Source of the DNA: Alcaligenaceae bacterium
GTDB taxonomy: Bacteria; Pseudomonadota; Gammaproteobacteria; Burkholderiales; Burkholderiaceae
Assembly: GCA_947445495.1 (NCBI GenBank)
Contig: CANFEI010000024.1
Location: 1-9,197 of the forward strand
Reading direction: 5' to 3'
DNA: 9,197 nucleotides
A program made the position numbers and the translations under genes. Below, piece after piece: positions 1-4,992 of this stretch. Under the pieces are notes generated by a model that did no database searches, was not told where the DNA came from, and saw only the letters and a list, made by a program, of their open reading frames with translations. Numbering within the stretch: the first letter of the stretch is position 1; every line of letters starts with the position of its first letter.

Positions 1-72
1 CCGAAGACAACCACGAATTTGCGCAAAGCGTATCGTGAGCGTGTCAACGCCTTGATCTACGCCACGCTATAA
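1..72 (+). CDS. C-terminal end of an unidentified protein (5' truncated)
   Basis: Frame 1 is open from the first base to a TAA at 70-72 and gives a basic C-terminal tail (PKTTTNLRKAYRERVNALIY, then ATL). The end coincides with the start of an AT-rich intergenic stretch, as expected for a true gene end. Twenty-three residues are too few to name a family. It runs in the same direction as the next two genes, but about 100 bases of AT-rich DNA intervene, so co-transcription is uncertain. Confidence 0.5.
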   Translation, partial: PKTTTNLRKAYRERVNALIYATL

Positions 73-117
73 AAATAATTTATATAAATCAATGACTTAG
101 AATAGAGTTAGTCAATT

Positions 118-154
118 GCAATAAACTGTTCGATTATTTTTTCACCTTTATTGC
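118..154. repeat. 8-bp inverted repeat in the 5' region of the exported-protein gene
   Basis: GCAATAAA (118-125) and its exact reverse complement TTTATTGC (147-154) are separated by 21 bases, just upstream of the ATG at 176. The spacing could suit an operator dyad or an mRNA stem. In AT-rich DNA an 8-bp repeat may also be chance. No convincing -35/-10 pair was found in 73-175. Confidence 0.3.
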
Positions 155-175
155 TTTCGTACCGACTCCTATCCC

Positions 176-1342
176 ATGCACACAACAACAATTCAAGACG
201 CTGGTCTAAAAAAACTTCTCTGCGCGATCACCGTCATCGCCGGTCTTCAGGCAACAGCGATTGCGCAAACCTCCCCAGCACTCCCTGCAACTCCGGCTGC
301 TCAGGCTAGCGCAATACCGTCGACGAGCGGTTTATTGACCGCTGCGCAGTACGACGATGTGGCGACGCTGCTCATCGGCAAAACACCTGCGAGCGGATTA
401 CCTGATCACTTGAGTCAAAGTCAGAAGTGGGCGACTTACACCCAGACCGTGGAGACGAACTGGTCGGAGTACACACAAAAAATTGGCACGCCCATGGTGG
501 AGTGGGCAAAAACCGAAGTGCCGCAAGTCAATGAAACCGTGTTCTACCCGTTTTCGGGTCCAGACTTCACCACGGCCTATCAGATGTATCCCAACGCAAA
601 GCGCTACATTATGGTCGCGATGCAAAACGCCGAACGTCCGTTGAATCTTGGCGTACTGAATACTCAGCTGACAGATCAAGCGCTGGATATTCTCGTCTCA
701 GCGTGGCAACTCTACGGAACACACGGATTTTTCGTCACGTCTTATTTGGACCGCTACTACTACGCCACGCAAGGACGGGTAGGATCGAGCACCTTCATCA
801 CGATATTCATGAAGCTGCAAGGCTTTGAGCTTGATCGCATTGTGCCTATCAAGATCAACTCAGAAGGCGATGTCGAAGAAATTCCGGCAGAAACTCATCT
901 CTGGCCATCCGTTCGAATTTATGCGACAAAAGCGGGTAAGCCTATTGTGCTGGATTACCTAAAAATGGACCTATCTAACCCTGGCTTACAGGCTTCGCCA
1001 GAAAATTTGAAATTTGTCCAGGCTGCCGCGGTACATCCCACCATATTTAAAGCGGCCTCGCATCTACCCCAAAATGCGAATTTCAATATGATCGCCAATG
1101 AGATCCTCACGCGAGCGCCCTTGATTGTGCAGGACGAGACCGCTCTAAATTACTCCGCCCTCATCAAATCATTTGATGTTTCGATGTACGGAAAGTTCGT
1201 CATTGCCCACCATGCGTTTCAAAGCTATCACACAGACTTAGCCCAGGCCTTTACGCAACGCTCGGATATCAAACCACTGAACTACCGATTTGGCTACTAC
1301 AAAGATGGTAATTATGTTGTACTCGTTGCACGTCGCAAATAA
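176..1342 (+). CDS. exported protein of unknown function with YPFSGPD motif
   Basis: A 388-residue protein with a clear Sec signal peptide: KK at 12-13, a hydrophobic core at about 14-29, and an AIA|Q cleavage site after residue 30. A low-complexity Ala/Pro/Ser/Thr linker follows to about residue 50, so the mature protein should be periplasmic or secreted. The most distinctive segment is VFYPFSGPDF (residues 122-131), followed by a YPNAKRYIMVAMQ stretch. I recall similar YPFSGPD segments in uncharacterised exported proteins of diverse bacteria, but know no assigned function. No lipobox, no membrane segment after the signal and no obvious catalytic signature are visible. The ATG at 176 is chosen because it gives a complete signal peptide, although no good Shine-Dalgarno precedes it. 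The gene lies 38 bases upstream of a Bug-type binding protein with no terminator between, so the two are probably one transcript. Confidence 0.85.
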   Translation: MHTTTIQDAGLKKLLCAITVIAGLQATAIAQTSPALPATPAAQASAIPSTSGLLTAAQYDDVATLLIGKTPASGLPDHLSQSQKWATYTQTVETNWSEYTQKIGTPMVEWAKTEVPQVNETVFYPFSGPDFTTAYQMYPNAKRYIMVAMQNAERPLNLGVLNTQLTDQALDILVSAWQLYGTHGFFVTSYLDRYYYATQGRVGSSTFITIFMKLQGFELDRIVPIKINSEGDVEEIPAETHLWPSVRIYATKAGKPIVLDYLKMDLSNPGLQASPENLKFVQAAAVHPTIFKAASHLPQNANFNMIANEILTRAPLIVQDETALNYSALIKSFDVSMYGKFVIAHHAFQSYHTDLAQAFTQRSDIKPLNYRFGYYKDGNYVVLVARRK

Positions 1343-1368
1343 CACCAAGACGATAAATTAGGTTCTTT

Positions 1369-1372
1369 GGAG
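1369..1372 (+). promoter_or_regulatory. ribosome binding site of the Bug-family gene
   Basis: GGAG lies 8 bases before the ATG at 1381, a near-ideal Shine-Dalgarno that fixes the start. The gap after the preceding stop is only 38 bases and holds no hairpin, which supports a two-gene transcript. Confidence 0.7.
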
Positions 1373-1380
1373 ATAACATC

Positions 1381-2361
1381 ATGCGCACTCGACTCATCAG
1401 ACAACTTCTTGCGACTACTTGTTTATCGGTCACCGCAAACCTTATTTATCTAGGCACTGCAAGCGCACAAACGTACCCCACTCGTCAAATCACGATGATG
1501 GTACCTTTTGGCGCGGGCGGATCCACTGACATCGTGGGACGAATTACTGCGCAAGCCATGGCAAAGAATCTGGGTGTACCAGTGGTTGTGTTAAACAAAG
1601 GTGGCGTGGGGGGCACCCTCGGCACGCAGCAAGCCACCACAATGCCTGCCGATGGATATTCCATCTTAATGTCTACGACAAGCACGCTTGTTGTGGGCCC
1701 ACTTACGAACGACACAGTCAAGTACGATCCGATCAAAAGTTTTGAACACATCGGGATGATTGCTGAAACACCGTATGTTCTTGTCGTCAGCAATAAATCT
1801 GGCGTGGGCTCAGTGAAAGAACTCATCGAACTGGCCAAGAAGAACCCGGGGAAATTAAACTACGGCTCTGCTGGACAGGGGTCTACCACTCACCTCGCAG
1901 CGCTCATGTTCTTGAACGCTACCGGGGTAAAAATGGAACACATCCCCTACAGCAGTAACGCAGACTCGACGAAGGCAGTGATGGCTGATGAGGTTCAAGT
2001 TCTCTTCGGCTCCATGCCTGCAGTACTCGCGCAAATCAAAGCGAATTCGATCAAAGCCTTAGCCGTTGGCACCACGACGCGCTCTGCGGAAATACCTGAT
2101 GTCCCCACGATGCAGCAGGCCGGCGTTGCGGGATATCGGGCATCATTATGGCTGGGATTGTCGGCGCCTGCCAATACGCCTGCCGCGGTCATCGAACGCC
2201 TAAGCAAATCGTTAAATGAGGTGATTTCCGATCCAGCTGTCGCCAAGCAATTAGCGAATACCGGAGCTGACGCGACAAAAATGTCACAGCAAGAGTTCAA
2301 GAGGCTCATCGTTACTGAGCTGGATATCTACAAGAAAATTGTAGATGGCATGAAGAAGTAA
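1381..2361 (+). CDS. Bug/TctC-family periplasmic solute-binding protein
   Basis: A 326-residue extracytoplasmic receptor of the tripartite tricarboxylate transporter (Bug) family, which captures small carboxylated or related solutes in the periplasm. The signal peptide spans residues 1-29 and is cut after TASA. The mature start QTYPTRQITMMVPFGAGGSTD is a typical Bug N-terminus. The family's ligand-binding loops are recognisable: VPFGAGGSTD (41-50), NKGGVGGTLG (72-81) and YGSAGQGSTTHL (161-172). The VPTMQQAG segment (241-248) is also characteristic, and the length is normal. No tctA or tctB membrane genes are present here, so it is an orphan receptor, a common situation in Burkholderiales, where Bug genes are greatly expanded. 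The ligand cannot be read from sequence. Its partner gene upstream encodes an exported protein of unknown function. Confidence 0.93.
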   Translation: MRTRLIRQLLATTCLSVTANLIYLGTASAQTYPTRQITMMVPFGAGGSTDIVGRITAQAMAKNLGVPVVVLNKGGVGGTLGTQQATTMPADGYSILMSTTSTLVVGPLTNDTVKYDPIKSFEHIGMIAETPYVLVVSNKSGVGSVKELIELAKKNPGKLNYGSAGQGSTTHLAALMFLNATGVKMEHIPYSSNADSTKAVMADEVQVLFGSMPAVLAQIKANSIKALAVGTTTRSAEIPDVPTMQQAGVAGYRASLWLGLSAPANTPAAVIERLSKSLNEVISDPAVAKQLANTGADATKMSQQEFKRLIVTELDIYKKIVDGMKK

Positions 2362-2366
2362 CAGAC

Positions 2367-3128
2367 TCAGTCCTGCGCAATGGATTGAGCGGGTTCATCT
2401 AAGAAGCCGCCTGCCCGTAACGTCACCACTAGCGTATCCCTCCACCCCAATTCACTCTGCGGCTGAATGGGGGTGGTTTCGTGGATCACCCTCTCATCAT
2501 CAAGCAATAGTAGTGACCAAGGCTCGGTCAGGGTGAAGCGCTGTCCAAGTGGACTACTCACATCAAACACCCGAGTCTCACCGCCCTTAATGCCTTGACG
2601 ACCGATTAGAAAGACGGCCACAAGATCTACGCCGTCTCGGTGCGCACCTTCCGGAGTGGGCCTACCAATGCCATCGGTGGTATCAATGCGAAACGGATGC
2701 GCCTCGACGAACCAAGTCTGCTCACCTCGCAACCCAGAGGCCACGCGACCCAAAAAAGCGATTAAGGCTGGCCAGGCTGCCGAGCTAGTCATGACGGCAT
2801 CCAAGGGCTCGAACCAGCGACGCATTCCACCATGCAGCGCGTTGTAAGAAAGAGGCTGCCAGTGTGCGCGATGAGCGTATTGGGAGACCACCCCACCCTG
2901 CACTAAAAAACTTGCGTGGCGCCGCCTTCGATAGCGACCACCGTCCTTCAAATACTGATCAGGAGGCAGATCGTTCCAAAACGAATTGAAGCGTACCAAC
3001 TCAATAAGGCTCACGCCACTAAGCGCACTGACGGCGTCAGGCGCCACCACCGCAAAGCCTTGTTTCTTGAGCACAGCCTGCAAGTCGCTGGGAGCGATCA
3101 AGGGCGGTGCGAGGTGTGTTGAAGTCAT
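2367..3128 (-). CDS. 2-oxoglutarate/Fe(II)-dependent dioxygenase family protein (isoleucine-hydroxylase/BsmA type)
   Basis: A 253-residue cytoplasmic protein resembling the 2OG-Fe dioxygenase family (PF10014), whose known members include the Bacillus L-isoleucine 4-hydroxylase and the biofilm protein BsmA. The expected iron-binding triad is visible: H163 and D165 in EGAHRDGVD, and H216 in VIHETTP. R230 in GWRDTLVVT is placed to bind the 2-oxoglutarate carboxylate. A GGETRVFD segment (182-189) lies between the two metal-ligand groups, as usual. The predicted chemistry is hydroxylation of an amino acid or similar small molecule, but the substrate cannot be inferred. It is last in the operon after the Rrf2 and DUF2805 genes. 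Its ATG overlaps the preceding stop as ATGA (3128-3125), implying translational coupling. It converges on the Bug gene with only 5 bases between the stop codons. Confidence 0.85.
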   Translation of the reverse strand: MTSTHLAPPLIAPSDLQAVLKKQGFAVVAPDAVSALSGVSLIELVRFNSFWNDLPPDQYLKDGGRYRRRRHASFLVQGGVVSQYAHRAHWQPLSYNALHGGMRRWFEPLDAVMTSSAAWPALIAFLGRVASGLRGEQTWFVEAHPFRIDTTDGIGRPTPEGAHRDGVDLVAVFLIGRQGIKGGETRVFDVSSPLGQRFTLTEPWSLLLLDDERVIHETTPIQPQSELGWRDTLVVTLRAGGFLDEPAQSIAQD

Positions 3129-3409
3129 CGGTTTCCTAGGCGTGCAGCGTGACGGTACTCATGCACCATTGACTCAGGTCTGAGTACGAAGTGCTTGGTC
3201 TGACGACCCGTTACACGCTTGCGCCAAAGTTTAAAGGATGCGCGCTTGAGTTCGCGACGCATCAACTTTATCACCTCCGCCTCGTTTAAGCCGAACTGCT
3301 GTGTGATGGCTTCAAAAGGCGTGCGATCTTCCCACGCCATCTCGATGATTCTGGAAGTGTGACTCAGCGTATTCAAAATGTGGTGCCTCTCGCTCAACAC
3401 AACCCTCAC
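3125..3409 (-). CDS. DUF2805 / TIGR03643 family protein
   Basis: A small basic protein matching the TIGR03643/DUF2805 family through IIEMAWEDRTPFEAI (residues 21-35), FGLNEAEVIKLMRREL (39-54) and FKLWRKRVTGRQTKH (59-73). The fold looks helix-turn-helix-like, but no biochemical role is known to me. In other proteobacteria I recall the family often sitting near cryptochrome/photolyase genes. The conserved part begins near residue 20, so the true start is uncertain. GTG at 3409 gives 94 residues, GTG at 3400 has GGGAG about 10 bases upstream, and TTG at 3397 has GAGG 6 bases upstream. All of these overlap the end of the Rrf2 gene in another frame. The stop overlaps the next start as ATGA, so it is coupled to the dioxygenase gene. 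Confidence 0.82.
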   Translation of the reverse strand: MRVVLSERHHILNTLSHTSRIIEMAWEDRTPFEAITQQFGLNEAEVIKLMRRELKRASFKLWRKRVTGRQTKHFVLRPESMVHEYRHAARLGNR

Positions 3410-3803
3410 TCTCCCAATCGGGCGCTTGCTCGCCTAACAAAACGGCGAAACGCTGGGACTTAAAAAATTCGATACGCGCCTGCTCATACTGCGCCTCAAG
3501 CCACCCAGTGAAATCCTCGCGCGTCCCGCTATGCCGAAGCGCTGTCGGTGCAACATAGAATACCGAGACGATGTCCCAGACTGACAAGTTCGCGACAGAG
3601 CCGCAGAAGCAGTGCCCTCCCATGGGCCCACGCCGCGAGCTCACCATCTCATGGGCACGCAACACCTTCAGTAGATTCTCAACGTAAGAAACTGATAAAC
3701 CCAGGCGTCTGGCGAGTTCCTGTGTCGTCAGTGTCGAAGCCTTGGGAAGCTTCGCCAGCAAGACGACCAAGTTCAAGGCATGTTTTGCTTCGTTTGCGCT
3801 CAT
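3312..3803 (-). CDS. Rrf2-family transcriptional regulator
   Basis: A 163-residue protein with a typical Rrf2 winged helix: residues 7-20 form helix 1, LTTQELARRLGLSVSYVENL (25-44) the helix-turn-helix, and SRRGPMGG (56-63) the wing. LSVWDIVSVFYVA (73-85) matches the segment that normally leads into the dimerisation helix. The Fe-S cysteine trio usually found near residues 90-105 in IscR/NsrR-type members is absent. Cysteines occur only at 65, 67 (in GGHCFCG, where the family normally has GGY) and 135, so it is probably not a classic cluster sensor. A weak GAGAAAG lies upstream of the ATG. The last 32 codons overlap the DUF2805 gene in another frame. It heads a three-gene operon and is divergent from a MerR-type regulator across a repeat-rich spacer. 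Confidence 0.85.
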   Translation of the reverse strand: MSANEAKHALNLVVLLAKLPKASTLTTQELARRLGLSVSYVENLLKVLRAHEMVSSRRGPMGGHCFCGSVANLSVWDIVSVFYVAPTALRHSGTREDFTGWLEAQYEQARIEFFKSQRFAVLLGEQAPDWESEGCVEREAPHFEYAESHFQNHRDGVGRSHAF

Positions 3804-3847
3804 GGACTTTCTCTTTTGTGAGTAGGTTAAAACTTTTCATAAAGTAG

Positions 3848-3853
3848 ATTATC
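3848..3853 (-). promoter_or_regulatory. possible -10 element for the Rrf2 operon
   Basis: On the minus strand GATAAT (3853-3848) is a 5/6 match to TATAAT, about 45 bases before the ATG at 3803. No convincing -35 box is seen at 16-18 bp, so an activator may be needed. It lies across the junction of an inverted and a direct copy of the 11-bp element. Confidence 0.3.
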
Positions 3854-3874
3854 TATCAAATATCTACTCAAAAA

Positions 3875-3903
3875 TACAAAATAACTTAAATATGTCCTAT
3901 AAT
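3875..3903 (+). promoter_or_regulatory. sigma-70-like promoter of the MerR-type gene
   Basis: A perfect TATAAT lies at 3898-3903, with a poor -35 (TACAAA, 3875-3880) at 17-bp spacing. Predicted transcription starts near 3910, leaving a leader of about 25 bases. The -10 overlaps the first base pairs of the 11-bp repeat at 3901-3911, and the other pair of repeats lies just upstream of the -35. Binding to the proximal pair would be expected to block polymerase, consistent with autorepression. Confidence 0.55.
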
Positions 3904-3934
3904 CTACTCAATATCTATTCAAGCTAAATTTAAA

Positions 3935-4912
3935 TTGAAATCTTCCACCCAACAGTATCGTATCGGTGCCATCGCAAAGCTAGCTGGCGTCCCTGTCTCC
4001 ACTTTGCGTGTTTGGGAGTCGCGACACCAAGCGCTACACCCCAACAAAACAGCGGGGCAGCATCGAATGTATGGCGAGGAAGATCTCCTGCGGGCGACGC
4101 TTTTAAAACAGCTCAGCGATCAGGGCTACGCGATCAGCACCATCGCACCGCTTGCTGTCGCAGAGCTAAACGACTTAAGACAAAAGCAATCTGGTCAAAA
4201 AAATAACGCGACGAGCACCACCCACAACCGAAGCGTCTCTTTAGTCATCGTTGGCCTGGCTTTGGCAGGCCAAGTTGAAAACAACGCATTTGCAACCCAT
4301 CTACAAAATGTGCAGCTTGCTGCCGTAGGCGTGTACCAGAGCGTTGAAAGTGCCCGCCAGACGCTATCAACGACATCACCCGACATTTTTCTACTGAAAA
4401 TCAACACGTTGCACGAAATTGTTGTGCACGAAATTTTGCAAGCTGCGCGCGCGATGCGAGCAAGCCAAATTGTCGTGCTGTACAACTACGGCCGAGAGCA
4501 AGTGGTACGTACGATGCGTGAGCTTGGAATGATTGTGCGCCGCGAGCCAATATCAGACTACGAGCTGGCCGAACTCATTAACTCGGTGCTTGTGGTGGAT
4601 GCCACCCAGCAACTCAGTGAGACCTCGACAAGCATCACGATACCGGCCCGAAAGTACTCAGATCAAGTACTCAAGAAAGTTAGTGGGATTTCGACCAATG
4701 TTTTATGCGAGTGCCCGCGCCATGTCGCAGAAATCATTGCGCAGCTTGCAAGCTTCGAGCAGTATAGTCAGGAGTGTTTAAATACAAGCACTAAAGACGC
4801 ACACTTGCATGCCTATTTATCGTCGGTATCCGGTTCGGCCCGCGCACTGTTTGAGCAAGCGTTGGAAAAAGTAGCGCACCACGAAGGCATTGATCTGAAC
4901 GCGCCAGACTAA
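3935..4912 (+). CDS. MerR-type transcriptional regulator with Rossmann-like sensor region
   Basis: A 325-residue regulator. The N-terminal MerR winged helix (about 8-75) is clear: YRIGAIAKLAGVPVSTLRVWE, then HRMYGEEDLLRATLLKQL. A polar linker (about 83-99) leads to an alpha/beta region (about 101-220) with hydrophobic strands VSLVIVGLAL, IFLLKI and QIVVLYNYG, resembling a cobalamin-binding or receiver fold. However, no DxHxxG/ExHxxG cobalamin motif is present. The C-terminal helical domain (about 238-318) carries CECPRHVAEII (258-268) and SGSARALFEQALEKV (299-313), a domain I recall from other Burkholderiales MerR proteins of unknown ligand. The start is TTG at 3935 with no evident Shine-Dalgarno, chosen because it places the MerR domain at the usual distance from the N-terminus. 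It is divergent from the Rrf2 operon and has 11-bp repeats over its own promoter. The closest known relatives by layout are the MlrA/CarA/LitR group. Confidence 0.85.
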   Translation: MKSSTQQYRIGAIAKLAGVPVSTLRVWESRHQALHPNKTAGQHRMYGEEDLLRATLLKQLSDQGYAISTIAPLAVAELNDLRQKQSGQKNNATSTTHNRSVSLVIVGLALAGQVENNAFATHLQNVQLAAVGVYQSVESARQTLSTTSPDIFLLKINTLHEIVVHEILQAARAMRASQIVVLYNYGREQVVRTMRELGMIVRREPISDYELAELINSVLVVDATQQLSETSTSITIPARKYSDQVLKKVSGISTNVLCECPRHVAEIIAQLASFEQYSQECLNTSTKDAHLHAYLSSVSGSARALFEQALEKVAHHEGIDLNAPD

Positions 4913-4979
4913 ACTTCAGCTTATTTTGCCTCAGCCGACCACGATACCAAGTATTGGGCCGATTTACGCAAGTTGAAAT

Positions 4980-4983
4980 AGGA
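4980..4983 (+). promoter_or_regulatory. ribosome binding site deciding the GMC oxidoreductase start
   Basis: AGGA lies 9 bases before the ATG at 4993. It favours that start over an in-frame TTG at 4954, which would add 13 residues ahead of the conserved NTAYDFVIIGAGSAG beginning. Confidence 0.6.
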
Positions 4984-4992
4984 ATCACGCAC

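Larger units (their letters stand above)
3818..3922. repeat. array of six 11-bp operator-like elements in the divergent spacer
   Basis: Four + strand copies form two head-to-tail pairs of exact 11-bp period: TATCTATCAAA (3850-3860) with TATCTACTCAA (3861-3871), and AATCTACTCAA (3901-3911) with TATCTATTCAA (3912-3922). Two copies lie on the minus strand: AATCTACTTTA (3850-3840) and AACCTACTCAC (3828-3818), offset by 22 bp, twice the period. The consensus is WATCTAYTCAA. Tandem 11-bp direct repeats are the operator geometry established for CarH/LitR-type MerR regulators, where each repeat takes one DNA-binding domain on one face of the helix. Inference: this is the operator of the MerR-type gene starting at 3935, acting on both divergent promoters. 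The Rrf2 protein is an alternative ligand, though that family usually prefers dyads. Confidence 0.75.

Noticed and set aside
73..175. Possible sigma-70 promoter (TTGCAA or TTAGTC with GATTAT at 132-137)
   Set aside because: Hexamer matches are poor and the spacing is wrong for the better -35, so it cannot be supported over AT-rich background.
2555..2567. ACTACTCACA within the dioxygenase gene, similar to the 11-bp element
   Set aside because: A single partial match in coding DNA, with no tandem partner at 11 bp.
4652..4673. Direct repeat AAGTACTCA at 4652-4660 and 4665-4673, resembling the spacer element
   Set aside because: It lies inside the MerR-type coding sequence, encodes an unremarkable KYSDQVLKK stretch, has a 13-bp rather than 11-bp period and lacks the ATCTA part of the consensus.
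4954..4992. TTG start for the GMC gene adding 13 residues
   Set aside because: The added residues precede the conserved FAD-binding N-terminus, and the ATG at 4993 has an AGGA at good spacing.
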